This document shows positions 28,077 through 36,795 of a DNA stretch of 64,000 nucleotides, piece by piece. The stretch is from Brevundimonas sp. 357. GTDB taxonomy: Bacteria; Pseudomonadota; Alphaproteobacteria; Caulobacterales; Caulobacteraceae. Location: contig NZ_RHWX01000004.1 of the NCBI RefSeq assembly GCF_003938605.1, forward strand, positions 62,001 through 126,000, written 5' to 3'. A model generated the notes under the pieces. That model was not told the DNA's origin, ran no database searches, and saw nothing but the letters and a program-made list of their open reading frames with translations. Both the position numbers and the translations under genes were made by a program. Position 1 is the first letter of the stretch. Every line of letters starts with the position of its first letter.

Positions 28077-29132
28077 ATGAAGCGTATAGGTGAATTGGAC
28101 CACAGCCGCGCGGTGGCGCTGTGGTTGTTTTTCTGCGCGACCTTGGTGTTCGCCATGGTGGTGGTCGGAGGCGCGACGCGCCTGACCGGCTCGGGCCTGT
28201 CGATCACGGAATGGAAGCCCATCATGGGCGCCTTGCCGCCGATGAACCACGCCGACTGGGTCGAGGCGTTCGACAAGTACAAGGCCATCCCCCAGTACGT
28301 CGAAGTCAACGCCGGCATGAGCATGGCGGAGTTTCAGTACATCTTCTGGTGGGAATGGGCGCACCGCCTGCTGGGTCGGCTGATCGGCGTGGTCTTCGCC
28401 GTGCCATTCGTCCTGTTCCTGGTCTTCCGCGCCATTCCGCGACGTCTGATCGTGCGCTGCGCCATTCTGCTGGCGTTGGGCGGTCTGCAGGGGCTGATCG
28501 GCTGGTGGATGGTGTCCAGCGGCCTGGCTGAGCGCATCGATGTGGCGCCGGAACGGCTGACGACCCACCTAGGCCTGGCCTTCCTGATCTTCGCCGGACT
28601 GATCTGGACGGGGCTGGAGGCTTGGTCCGGTTCGGACTTCACGCGCGCGCCGCGCGGCTGGAGCTGGGGCGCTGGCCTGCTGCTGGGCGGCGTTTTCTTC
28701 CAGTGCCTGCTCGGCGGCCTGGTGGCCGGGGCCAAGGCGGGCATGATCTATACCGACTGGCCGATGATGAACGGCGCCTTGTTCCCGCCGGTCGAGTGGG
28801 GGCAGGGGGCGCTGGCCTTCCTGCACGATCAGGGGCTGGTGCAGTTGAACCACCGGATCGGCGCCTATGTGCTGCTGTTCGCGGGCACCTTCTATGCGGT
28901 TCAGGCCCTGCGCGGGCGTCTGGGTGAGGGGCTGGGCGCTTCGGCCCTCGTTTTGGCGGGCGCGCTGTGGCTGCAGGCGGGGCTGGGCGTCCTGACGCTT
29001 ATCCATGCGGTGCCGGTCACGCTCGGCGTGCTGCACCAGGCTGTGGCGGCGCTGGTGCTGGCGACGGCTACAGTCAATCTGTGGCTGGTGCGGCGTTCAC
29101 GTCCGAGGATGTTCGTCTCGGGACTTCGCTAA
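28077..29132 (+). CDS. ctaA: Heme A synthase (COX15/CtaA)
   Basis: An inner-membrane enzyme converting heme O to heme A for cytochrome aa3 oxidases. The 351 residues have eight hydrophobic helices. Motifs are [19 protein letters not shown] at about 27-45, [12 protein letters not shown] with a heme His, LTTHLGLAF, and the second-half counterparts QLNHRIGAY and [10 protein letters not shown]. The type is the alphaproteobacterial/mitochondrial (COX15, type 2) form. It ends close to a hairpin terminator shared with the convergent cobaltochelatase gene. Confidence 0.95.
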   Translation: MKRIGELDHSRAVALWLFFCATLVFAMVVVGGATRLTGSGLSITEWKPIMGALPPMNHADWVEAFDKYKAIPQYVEVNAGMSMAEFQYIFWWEWAHRLLGRLIGVVFAVPFVLFLVFRAIPRRLIVRCAILLALGGLQGLIGWWMVSSGLAERIDVAPERLTTHLGLAFLIFAGLIWTGLEAWSGSDFTRAPRGWSWGAGLLLGGVFFQCLLGGLVAGAKAGMIYTDWPMMNGALFPPVEWGQGALAFLHDQGLVQLNHRIGAYVLLFAGTFYAVQALRGRLGEGLGASALVLAGALWLQAGLGVLTLIHAVPVTLGVLHQAVAALVLATATVNLWLVRRSRPRMFVSGLR

Positions 29133-29133
29133 G

Positions 29134-29169
29134 AAAAAAGGCCGCCTTCCGGATCTGGAAGGCGGCCTT
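29134..29169 (-). terminator. Hairpin between convergent ctaA and cobaltochelatase genes
   Basis: A perfect 13-bp stem (29138-29150 with 29157-29169) has a six-base loop GGATCT. On the minus strand it is followed by a T-run (the A6 at 29134-29139), so it is a classical terminator for the minus-strand cobS-type gene. The plus-strand side lacks a T-run but the hairpin may still help end ctaA transcripts. Confidence 0.85.
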
Positions 29170-29193
29170 CTCAATTGCGCGAGGGGGAAGCCT

Positions 29194-30198
29194 CTAGCCG
29201 ATCTTCACCCGCGTGGCGGATTCCGGCAGGTCTTCGCCGAAGGCGCGTTGATAGAATTCGGCGATGGTCGGCCGCTCCAGCTCGTCGCACTTGTTCAGGA
29301 AGGTCAGACGAAAGCTCAGGGCCACGTCGCCGCCGAAGATGATGGCGTTCTGGGCCCAGGTGATGACCGTACGAGGCGACATGACCGTTGAGATGTCGCC
29401 GTTCATGAACGCGTTGCGGGTCATGTCGGCGACACGGACCATGGCGGCGATGCGGCGCTTGCCCTCGGCGTCGTTCCACTCGGGCACCTTGGCGGCGACG
29501 ATCTCGGCTTCCACGTCGTGGTCGAGATAGTTGAGCGTGGTGACGATGTTCCAGCGGTCCAGCTGCGCCTGATTGATCTGCTGGGCGCCGTGGTACAGGC
29601 CCGTGGTGTCGCCCAGGCCGACAGTGTTCGAGGTGGCGAACAGGCGGAACCACTTGTTCGGGCGAATGACGCGGTTCTGGTCCAGCAGGGTCAGGCGGCC
29701 CTGCGCCTCCAGCACGCGCTGGATCACGAACATGACGTCCGGACGGCCTGCGTCATATTCGTCGAACACCAGGGCGACCGGGCGCTGCAGCGACCACGGC
29801 AGGATGCCCTCGCGGAATTCGGTGATCTGCTTGCCTTCCTTCAGGACGATGGCGTCCTTGCCGATCAGGTCGATGCGGCTGACGTGGGCGTCCAGGTTAA
29901 CGCGAACCATGGGCCAGTTCAGGCGGGCGGCGACCTGCTCTATGTGGGTCGACTTGCCGGTGCCGTGATAACCCTGAACCATCACGCGGCGGTCGTAGGC
30001 GAAGCCCGCGCAGATGGCGAGCGTCGTCTGGGGATCGAAGCGATAGGATTCGTCGATCTCGGGGACGTGGCTGTCGCGCGTCTCGAAGGCGGGCACGACC
30101 ATGTCGGAGTCGATGCCGAACGCTTCCTTCAGCGTGACCTTGCGGTGCGGTTCAAGGATGACGAGCGGATCGGGGGAGGCGTCGAGCGGAGAGGTCAT
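29194..30198 (-). CDS. Cobaltochelatase subunit CobS (AAA+ ATPase)
   Basis: The ATPase subunit of the aerobic cobaltochelatase that, with CobT and CobN, inserts cobalt into hydrogenobyrinic acid a,c-diamide. The 334-residue AAA+ protein has Walker [10 protein letters not shown], Walker [15 protein letters not shown], sensor-1 [11 protein letters not shown] and the expected N-terminal [10 protein letters not shown]. The start at 30198 is preferred because AGGTGG lies six bases upstream; two earlier starts (30204, 30237) are in frame. Neither CobT nor CobN is adjacent, which is unusual. Nearby J-domain and BolA genes match a familiar alphaproteobacterial CobS neighbourhood. Confidence 0.9.
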   Translation of the reverse strand: MTSPLDASPDPLVILEPHRKVTLKEAFGIDSDMVVPAFETRDSHVPEIDESYRFDPQTTLAICAGFAYDRRVMVQGYHGTGKSTHIEQVAARLNWPMVRVNLDAHVSRIDLIGKDAIVLKEGKQITEFREGILPWSLQRPVALVFDEYDAGRPDVMFVIQRVLEAQGRLTLLDQNRVIRPNKWFRLFATSNTVGLGDTTGLYHGAQQINQAQLDRWNIVTTLNYLDHDVEAEIVAAKVPEWNDAEGKRRIAAMVRVADMTRNAFMNGDISTVMSPRTVITWAQNAIIFGGDVALSFRLTFLNKCDELERPTIAEFYQRAFGEDLPESATRVKIG

Positions 30199-30279
30199 GA
30201 CCATCCACCTAGCGCCCTCGCGCGCGCGGCTCAACACGCGCGAGGGGCCGGATGATTTATTCGCCCTGGGCCGGTCGGA

Positions 30280-30708
30280 TTATTCCGCCGACAGGTCCAC
30301 GTCGACGTTGCCGCGCGTGGCGTTGGAATAGGGGCAGACCTGGTGCGCCTTCTGGATCAGGTCGTCGATCACCGCACGATCCAGCCCATGGTCCGTCACC
30401 CGTAGGGTCACGTCGAGATTGAAGCCTTCACCGCGGGTGTTCTTGCCGAAGCCGATCCCGGCCGAAACCTTGGTGCCCGGGTCGACCGGCGTACCCGCCT
30501 TGCCCGAGACCAGCCGCAGAGCGCCCAGGTAGCAGGCGGCGTAGCCCGTGGCGAAAAGCTGCTCGGGATTGGTCCCGTCGCCGCCCTTGCCGCCCATTTC
30601 GGTCGGAACTGACAGGCGAACGTCGATCTTGCCATCGTCGGTAGCCGAGCGACCTTCGTCGCGCCCTCCGCCGGAGGCCGTGGCGTGGGCGCGGTACAGG
30701 ACTTCCAT
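30280..30708 (-). CDS. ohr: Organic hydroperoxide resistance protein (Ohr/OsmC family)
   Basis: A thiol peroxidase reducing organic hydroperoxides in the cytosol. The 142-residue protein has the two redox cysteines in the expected settings, GYAACYLGALRL and HQVCPYSNATRGN, the latter being the Ohr-type form. The Arg expected in the active site is not assigned by eye. The ATG at 30708 has a GGAG ribosome binding site; an earlier in-frame start at 30795 adds residues outside the family. No OhrR-type MarR regulator lies beside it. Confidence 0.93.
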   Translation of the reverse strand: MEVLYRAHATASGGGRDEGRSATDDGKIDVRLSVPTEMGGKGGDGTNPEQLFATGYAACYLGALRLVSGKAGTPVDPGTKVSAGIGFGKNTRGEGFNLDVTLRVTDHGLDRAVIDDLIQKAHQVCPYSNATRGNVDVDLSAE

Positions 30709-30844
30709 GGGGCAGGCTCCATAAGAGGTGAAGGAAGAATGGACGTGGGGACGCCGTGTATCAGAAACAACGGTTCTGTGATTCGAAACGTCCACAGGCG
30801 GGTGTTAATAATTGCGACATCGCTCTCATAGGGGAGGGGCTGAA

Positions 30845-31117
30845 ATGACCACGCTGCCGCAGTTCTTCTGCTATGTTTATGATGCGCCCGGCCGGACGCC
30901 TCAGATGCTCGCTCTTGAGGCGAACACCTTCACGGAAGCGATCCGCGAGACGCGGCGCGTGATGCGTGGCGAGAGCGGCGTGGAGGCTTTCGCGGAAATA
31001 TGGGATTCGTCCGAACTGGGCGGCCAAGTCACGCGCATAGACGCTCCACCCGGCGGCGGGGGGCTGTTGCGGTCGATCAGGCGTAACCGGCCTTTTTCAA
31101 GGTTTTCCAGGCTTTAA
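30845..31117 (+). CDS. Small hypothetical protein (90 aa)
   Basis: A plus-strand gene with a strong ribosome binding site (GGGGAGGGG about 8 nt before the ATG at 30845). The product begins TLPQFFCYVYDAPGRTPQ, has a helical middle with ETRRVMRG and WDSSELGGQ, then a Gly-rich turn and a basic tail. No signal or membrane segment is seen. The 3' end overlaps the convergent J-domain gene by 41 nt. I do not recognise the family. Confidence 0.65.
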   Translation: MTTLPQFFCYVYDAPGRTPQMLALEANTFTEAIRETRRVMRGESGVEAFAEIWDSSELGGQVTRIDAPPGGGGLLRSIRRNRPFSRFSRL

Positions 31118-31745
31118 TGACGCTTTGAAGCTTGGCCTCTGCGCCGCGGTCGCCGCCGTTGGTGTCAGGATGAAAGCGTTTCAACATCTCATGATAGCGC
31201 GCCTTGACGGCGGATTTGTCCGCATCCGGTTCCAGGTTCAGGTCTGCCAAGGCGGCGCGCTCTAGCTTGCCCATGCGTTGTTCGGGGGCGTCGGCGACAG
31301 GCGCGTCCTGGGTGCGGCGCCCGAAAAGGCCAAAGCTGTCGCGCCATGAACCGGCGCCCGCGTTGTTGTTCGTGCCGAACTTGGCGGCGAAGGCGGCGGC
31401 CTCACGCGTTTGCGGGCCAGCTTTCATCTGCCAGGTGGGGCGGCCCCCGGTCATGGCCTCGTTTTCTTGGGCCGCGCGAATCTGACTTTCGTTCATGCCT
31501 GCGTAGAAGTTCCAACCCTTGTTGTACTGCCCGGCGTGGACCTGGCAGAAGTTGTAGAACTCGTTGAGCTGTTCGCGCGACTTGGGCGCCTTGGCGCTGG
31601 CGGGCTGGGTGCAGTCGGGCCACTCGCAGCGCTTCTGGCCGGGTTTCAGGCGCAGGACATCAGCCTCGGCTTCTTCCTCTTCGGGCCGAGGGGGCTTCAC
31701 ACGGATGTCGGTGAAGCGAGGCTTGTATTGAAAAGAAGCGGACAT
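31077..31745 (-). CDS. J-domain protein (DnaJ-like co-chaperone)
   Basis: A 222-residue protein whose J domain is at the C-terminus (about 162-222), including the diagnostic HPD in KRFHPDTNGGDR. The N-terminal part has a CEWPDC...FCQVH cysteine/histidine pattern that may bind zinc. This architecture differs from classical DnaJ and matches the alphaproteobacterial J-domain proteins found beside bolA. It should stimulate DnaK in the cytosol. It is divergent from bolA (46-nt gap) and overlaps the small hypothetical gene at its 3' end. Confidence 0.9.
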   Translation of the reverse strand: MSASFQYKPRFTDIRVKPPRPEEEEAEADVLRLKPGQKRCEWPDCTQPASAKAPKSREQLNEFYNFCQVHAGQYNKGWNFYAGMNESQIRAAQENEAMTGGRPTWQMKAGPQTREAAAFAAKFGTNNNAGAGSWRDSFGLFGRRTQDAPVADAPEQRMGKLERAALADLNLEPDADKSAVKARYHEMLKRFHPDTNGGDRGAEAKLQSVIKAWKTLKKAGYA

Positions 31746-31790
31746 CCTCCGAAGTGTAGGCCTGATTTGGACAGCTTCAAGGAATGACCC

Positions 31791-32090
31791 ATGTCTGATG
31801 GTCCCGTAGCGACGATTATCCGTGAAAAACTGACTGCAGCGTTCGTTCCGAGCGTGATTGAGCTAGAAGACGACAGCTGGAAGCACGCCGGCCACCACCA
31901 TGAAGGCGGCATTGACGCCCAGGATGGCGGAGAAAGCCATTTTCAGTTGAGGATCGTTTCCAGCGCCTTCGAAGGCCAGAATCGTGTCGCGCGTCAGCGG
32001 GCGATAAACGCCGTGCTGAAAGCCGAACTCAGCGGTCAGGTTCACGCGTTGTCGATCCGCGCCCAGACGCCTGGAGAAGCAGCGAGCTGA
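31791..32090 (+). CDS. bolA: BolA-family protein
   Basis: A 99-residue BolA-type protein. The family core is SVIELEDDSWKHAGHHH, a short acidic loop, then GESHFQLRIVSSAFEGQNRVARQRAINAVL with the conserved helix and the C-terminal VHALSIRAQTP. BolA proteins partner with monothiol glutaredoxins in Fe-S and iron homeostasis or act in morphology control; which applies here is unknown. It stands divergent from the J-domain gene, the usual arrangement near cobaltochelatase genes in alphaproteobacteria. Confidence 0.93.
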   Translation: MSDGPVATIIREKLTAAFVPSVIELEDDSWKHAGHHHEGGIDAQDGGESHFQLRIVSSAFEGQNRVARQRAINAVLKAELSGQVHALSIRAQTPGEAAS

Positions 32091-32196
32091 TACCCACGCC
32101 TTTCACATTACGTGGTTCTTTGCGTTCACGCCGTCTTAGAACATTTGGTCATAGCGTCCGTCCCCGAAGCATTTTTGCAGCGGGCGGGGGCGTCGT

Positions 32197-34005
32197 ATGG
32201 TAGATTCCGAGGGCATAGGGAAGGGGTCGGAGAGCCAAGAGGCCGGTAGCGCCGCCCAGGCCCTGTCCGCCATCCTGCAAACCCACTACTTGCGCTATAT
32301 GATCATCGCCAGCTGGGCGCTGGGCCTGATCGCGACGGTCGGCTTGCCGCACGGCCTGCTTTGGTTTGCCGGAACGCTCGCGGCGGGCGCCCTCCGCGGC
32401 GTCGCCGAAAAGCGGATCAGTGAAAGCCAGGACGCCGAGGCCGGTTGGGGCAGAATATTCCCCATTGTCGGTGCGGTGACTACGGCGGCTTGGGCCGTTG
32501 CGCCCTTGCTGGCGTGGTTTTCGCCGTCGTATTTCGGGCGTGAGCTGGCGATCGCCTTCCTGATTTCAGGTTATGTTCTGGTTTTCGCCCAGCTTCGCAG
32601 TTCGCCGAAGCAGGCGCTGATCATCTCGTCGCCCTACGGCTTGGCGGCTGCGATCATCGGCGTGACCCTGATCGGCCATCCAGACGCGTTCTGGCCGTTT
32701 GTGGCGCTGATACCGGTTACTATGGCCTCGCTGTTTGTCCTGGTGACCATGACCATGCTGCGCGAAGACCGCATCCGCGCCTTCCAGGAGCATCAGGCTC
32801 ATCTGATTGAGGAGCTGGAGGCCGCTCGTGACAAGGCCGATGCGGCGAATGAGGCGAAGTCCAACTTTCTGGGGGTTATCTCTCACGAACTACGCACGCC
32901 GATGAACGGGGTGTTGGGCGTGGCTCAATTGTTGAGCGCGACGCGCCTTGACGGCGCCCAACGCGAATACCTGGCGATCATCCGCAACTCAGGCGACAAT
33001 TTGCTGAGCTTGCTGAACGACATCCTCGACATGACCAAGATCGAGGCGGGGCGGATGAATTTCGAATCCATTGATATTCAGCTTGATGACCTGCACCGTC
33101 GGATTGTCGGGCCGTTTGAGGCGCAGGCCGAAGCCAAAGGGCTGACGTTCGTGTCTGAGTTCGAAGGTGAGATGCCTGCGGTTGTACGCGGCGACCCGCT
33201 GCGTGTCTGCCAGGTCGTGCAGAACCTTCTGTCCAACGCTGTGAAATTCACTGATGGCGGAGACATCCGCCTGGTGACGCGAGGGCGTCGCATCTCGGAA
33301 CGGCGCGTGGCGTTCGAATTCGCCGTGTATGACAGCGGGGCGGGCATTTCCGAAGCGGACATGGATCAACTGTTCAAGCCGTTCACGCAGATCGACGCCT
33401 CGCCCACGCGGCGATTTGGCGGCACGGGCCTGGGCCTCACCATCTCGCGGCGGCTGGCTAACATCATGGGCGGGGATATCTCGGTGACATCCGAAGTCGG
33501 CAAAGGATCGGTCTTCGTCTTCGCCGTCGAGGGGGAGGTCGTGCACTGGGTCGATGAGACTGCTGAAGTCGACGCAGACGCTGAGATGACCCAGGAGGAT
33601 GCGATGGAGGTGCTGGTCGTCGAGGACCACGCCGTCAACCGCATGATCCTGGAGGCCTGGATGGGATCGACGGGACGACGCACCACTACCGCCGAGAACG
33701 GCCAGGAGGCTGTTGAGATCGCTCGCCACCAGACGTTCGACCTGATTGTCATGGACGTGAACATGCCGATCATGGATGGGCTGACGGCGACGCGGCTGAT
33801 CCGTGAAGGGGGCGCCAACGCCGAGACGCCCATCGTCGTTCTATCGGCCTCGGCGCGGAACGAGGATCAGGAGGCGGGGCTGGCGGCGGGCGCCGACGCC
33901 TATCTAAACAAGCCGATCGACTTCCGTAGTTTGGCGGGCCTGATGAGCCAGGCCAAGGGCGGACGTTCGATGTTGCGGCGGATGATCGAAAGCGAAGCGG
34001 CCTGA
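32197..34005 (+). CDS. Membrane hybrid histidine kinase with receiver domain
   Basis: A 602-residue sensor kinase. The N-terminal 190 residues hold about six hydrophobic helices with no obvious periplasmic sensor domain. A coiled-coil then leads to the HisKA site SHELRTPMNG with His230, followed by the HATPase region (QNLLSNAVKFTD, DSGAGI, GGTGLGLTISR). The C-terminal receiver starts near residue 470, with the phosphoacceptor Asp520 in VMDVNMPIMDG and the usual Lys in LNKPIDF. No histidine phosphotransferase or cognate output regulator adjoins it, so it probably signals through a shared phosphorelay. The stimulus is unknown. Confidence 0.92.
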   Translation: MVDSEGIGKGSESQEAGSAAQALSAILQTHYLRYMIIASWALGLIATVGLPHGLLWFAGTLAAGALRGVAEKRISESQDAEAGWGRIFPIVGAVTTAAWAVAPLLAWFSPSYFGRELAIAFLISGYVLVFAQLRSSPKQALIISSPYGLAAAIIGVTLIGHPDAFWPFVALIPVTMASLFVLVTMTMLREDRIRAFQEHQAHLIEELEAARDKADAANEAKSNFLGVISHELRTPMNGVLGVAQLLSATRLDGAQREYLAIIRNSGDNLLSLLNDILDMTKIEAGRMNFESIDIQLDDLHRRIVGPFEAQAEAKGLTFVSEFEGEMPAVVRGDPLRVCQVVQNLLSNAVKFTDGGDIRLVTRGRRISERRVAFEFAVYDSGAGISEADMDQLFKPFTQIDASPTRRFGGTGLGLTISRRLANIMGGDISVTSEVGKGSVFVFAVEGEVVHWVDETAEVDADAEMTQEDAMEVLVVEDHAVNRMILEAWMGSTGRRTTTAENGQEAVEIARHQTFDLIVMDVNMPIMDGLTATRLIREGGANAETPIVVLSASARNEDQEAGLAAGADAYLNKPIDFRSLAGLMSQAKGGRSMLRRMIESEAA

Positions 34006-34069
34006 ACCGACGCGGAAACGACTGCGAGGTTCGCCGTTCTAAAGGAGCGTTTGAACCCAAGGAGCTGAA

Positions 34070-35767
34070 TTGCACGGCTTCGCCGAACTGCTTGATCGAC
34101 TGTCGTTGACCGCTTCGCGCAAGGCGAAGCTGCTCCTGTTGCGAGATTATATGCGCGCCACGCCCGATCCGGATCGCGGGTGGGCGTTGGCGGCGCTGAC
34201 CGGCGATCTGAGCTTTTCGGCGGCCAAGCCGGCCATGATACGCAAGGCGGCCGAGGCGCGGGTCGATCCTGTGCTGTTCGGCTGGTCTTATGACTACGTC
34301 GGCGACCTGGCGGAGACGGTCGCCCTGATATGGCCGATCAATCCTGATTGTCGCCTTAACCGCGAACCATCCTTGGCTGAAGTGGTGGACGCGCTTCAGG
34401 GTGCTGACCGGCAGGAAGCGTCCGGTCTGGTTGAAGATTGGCTGGACTTCCTGGAGCCCAAGGGTCGCTGGGCGTTGCTCAAGCTGGTCACGGGCGGTTT
34501 GCGCGTCGGCGTGTCGGCGCGGCTGGCGCGCACGGCCGTTGCTATGGTGCGGCCAGAGGCGGTCACTGAACACCCGACGCCTGAAGGCGGCGAACAGGCC
34601 GCGTCCTTGCCGCCGGTCGATGTCAGCGAGGTCGAGGAGGTCTGGCATGGACTGAGAGCCCCCTATGGCGACCTGTTTGCCTGGCTGGAAGGTCGGGGAG
34701 AGCGTCCTAGCGCTGAAGTTCCAGGGCGGTTCCGCCCCGTCATGCTGGCGACAGCGCTGGACGAGGCGGTTGATCTGGCGCGGCTGGATCCGCAGGCCTT
34801 CATCGCTGAATGGAAATGGGACGGCGTCCGGGTGCAAGCCGTGTGTGAGGCGGGCGTCACGCGATTGTACTCGCGCACCGGCGACGACATTTCGGCTGCA
34901 TTCCCCGATGTGACGGCGAATCTGGCGTTTGACGGAGCGGTGGACGGCGAGCTTCTGGTGATCCGCGACAACGTCGTTGCACCGTTCGGCGATCTGCAGC
35001 AGCGATTGAACCGCAAGACGGCCGACGCCAGACTGCAGGCGGCCTATCCGGCAGCGATACTGGCCTATGACCTGCTGGCCGAGGGAGGCGAGGATCTGCG
35101 GCGCCTGCCGTTGACCAAGCGTCGCACGCGGCTGGAACGGCTGGTCGCGACGCATGGGGGGCGACGGCTTTATCTGTCTCCGCTGCTGCAGCATGAGACG
35201 TGGGCGGAGTTGGCGGCCTTGCGCGCCGATCCTCCGGTAGGTGCGGCGGCGGAGGGGCTGATGCTGAAACGCCGGGACAGCGTCTATACGGCGGGCCGCC
35301 CCAAAGGCCCCTGGTTCAAGTGGAAGCGTGATCCGCACGTCATCGACGCCGTGCTGATGTACGCCCAGCGAGGACATGGGAAGCGCTCCGGCTACTACTC
35401 CGACTACACCTTTGGCGTCTGGACGGAGGAGGGGGCGCTGGCGCCCGTCGGCAAGGCCTATTTCGGCTTCACCGACGAAGAGTTGAAGCAGATCGACAAA
35501 TTCGTCCGCGACCACACGACGGATCGCTTCGGCCCGGTCCGCGCCGTTCGCGCCGAGCGCGATTTCGGTCTGGTGCTGGAGATCGCCTTCGAGGGACTGC
35601 AGCGCTCTACACGCCATAAATCGGGCGTGGCCATGCGCTTTCCGCGCGTCAGTCGCATCCGCTGGGACAAGCCCGCGCGGGAGGCTGACACCCTCGCCTC
35701 TGTTCTGGACCTGCTGGACGCCATCGAACGCGGCGGCGGGCGGGTCAGCGCCGGTGAAAAAGCTTGA
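34070..35767 (+). CDS. ATP-dependent DNA ligase, cisplatin-response (LigC-like) type
   Basis: Seals nicks using ATP, distinct from the replicative NAD-dependent LigA. The TTG start at 34070 is supported by AAGGAG five bases upstream. The 565-residue protein has the N-terminal DNA-binding domain of the cisplatin-damage ligase family (FAELLDRL, RATPDPDRGWAL), the adenylation motif EWKWDGVR with Lys249, SRTGDDIS, VDGELLV, GLMLKRRDS and the C-terminal WFKWKRDP. Family members usually sit beside a ligase-associated exonuclease and helicase; neither is here. Confidence 0.93.
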   Translation: MHGFAELLDRLSLTASRKAKLLLLRDYMRATPDPDRGWALAALTGDLSFSAAKPAMIRKAAEARVDPVLFGWSYDYVGDLAETVALIWPINPDCRLNREPSLAEVVDALQGADRQEASGLVEDWLDFLEPKGRWALLKLVTGGLRVGVSARLARTAVAMVRPEAVTEHPTPEGGEQAASLPPVDVSEVEEVWHGLRAPYGDLFAWLEGRGERPSAEVPGRFRPVMLATALDEAVDLARLDPQAFIAEWKWDGVRVQAVCEAGVTRLYSRTGDDISAAFPDVTANLAFDGAVDGELLVIRDNVVAPFGDLQQRLNRKTADARLQAAYPAAILAYDLLAEGGEDLRRLPLTKRRTRLERLVATHGGRRLYLSPLLQHETWAELAALRADPPVGAAAEGLMLKRRDSVYTAGRPKGPWFKWKRDPHVIDAVLMYAQRGHGKRSGYYSDYTFGVWTEEGALAPVGKAYFGFTDEELKQIDKFVRDHTTDRFGPVRAVRAERDFGLVLEIAFEGLQRSTRHKSGVAMRFPRVSRIRWDKPAREADTLASVLDLLDAIERGGGRVSAGEKA

Positions 35768-35811
35768 CCTGCGGGGCTTCCAATCGGCGGCGCGTGCGTT
35801 AGACCCGGCTC

Positions 35812-36792
35812 ATGCTCACGAATTCCCTGCATACCCCTGTCGTGCTCGCCGAGCCTCTGGCTCAAGTGGTGGCCGCTGGCGAGCAGAAGTTGACCGTCGA
35901 CGCCGCCATCCTGGCCAAGGCCATGGATATGCTGGGTGATTTCGCCATCAACCTGACGGTGGCGGCGATCATCTTCGCCCTGACGCTGATCGCGGCGCGC
36001 TGGGCGTCGGGCGCGGCGCGCAAGCTTCTGGGTCGCACCAAGGCCGTCAGGCGCGACCCGACAGTGCTGGCCTTCATGGTTCAGATCGTGCGGGTGGTGG
36101 TCATCATCGTCGGCATGATCGCGGTGCTGCAGCGCCTGGGCGTGCAGACGACCTCCATCATCGCCGTTCTAGGCGCCGCCTCCCTGGCGGTCGGCCTGGC
36201 GTTGCAAGGCACGCTGTCGAACGTGGCGGCGGGGGTGATGCTGCTGGTCCTGCGCCCCTATCGCGTGGGCGAGGTCATCGACGTGGGCGGCGCGTCGGGC
36301 ACGGTGCAGAAGCTGGATCTGTTCACCACCCAGCTGTCGAACGCCAACAACCACAAGATCGTCATTCCGAACTCCAAGGTGCTGAGCGACGTCATCATCA
36401 ATCTGACGGGCCAGCGAACGCGCCGGATCGAGATCAAGTTCACCGTCGGCTATGGCGAGAATCTGAAGGAGGCGCGCGACGTGCTGGCGGCGGTCGCCCG
36501 GCTTCACGACAAGGTGCTGAAGGATCCGGCGACCTGGACGGGGGTGACGGCGCTGCTGGACAGCGCGGTCGAGATCACCCTGCATGCCTGGGTGAACAAC
36601 GCCGACTGGTGGCAGACCCAGGCTGATCTGATGCAGTCGGGCAAGGAGGCCCTGGACCAAGCCGGCATCGAGATTCCCTTCCCGCACCAGGTCGAGGTGC
36701 CGGCGAAGGACGCCAAGTTCGCGCGGGTCGTCATGGCCCCGATCCAGGATGGTGCGGTTCAGGGCGAGGCCTCTGACCAAGGGGGAGAATGA
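35812..36792 (+). CDS. mscS: MscS-family small-conductance mechanosensitive channel
   Basis: An inner-membrane channel that releases solutes on hypo-osmotic shock. The 326 residues include three hydrophobic helices (about 40-62, 85-108 and 113-145). The pore helix AASLAVGLALQGTLSNVAAGVMLLVLRPYRVG carries the Ala/Gly packing pattern, and the cytosolic beta domain (GTVQKLDLFTT, IPNSKVLSDVIINLT) and alpha/beta C-terminal domain follow. It lacks the large periplasmic extensions of MscK/YbdG types. Upstream by 44 nt is the ligase gene, and the threonine aldolase follows after 3 nt. Confidence 0.93.
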   Translation: MLTNSLHTPVVLAEPLAQVVAAGEQKLTVDAAILAKAMDMLGDFAINLTVAAIIFALTLIAARWASGAARKLLGRTKAVRRDPTVLAFMVQIVRVVVIIVGMIAVLQRLGVQTTSIIAVLGAASLAVGLALQGTLSNVAAGVMLLVLRPYRVGEVIDVGGASGTVQKLDLFTTQLSNANNHKIVIPNSKVLSDVIINLTGQRTRRIEIKFTVGYGENLKEARDVLAAVARLHDKVLKDPATWTGVTALLDSAVEITLHAWVNNADWWQTQADLMQSGKEALDQAGIEIPFPHQVEVPAKDAKFARVVMAPIQDGAVQGEASDQGGE

Positions 36793-36795
36793 GCC

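Noticed and set aside
33770-35617. Minus-strand 615-codon frame opposite the DNA ligase
   Set aside because: Antisense shadow. The ligase has all nucleotidyltransferase motifs on the plus strand.
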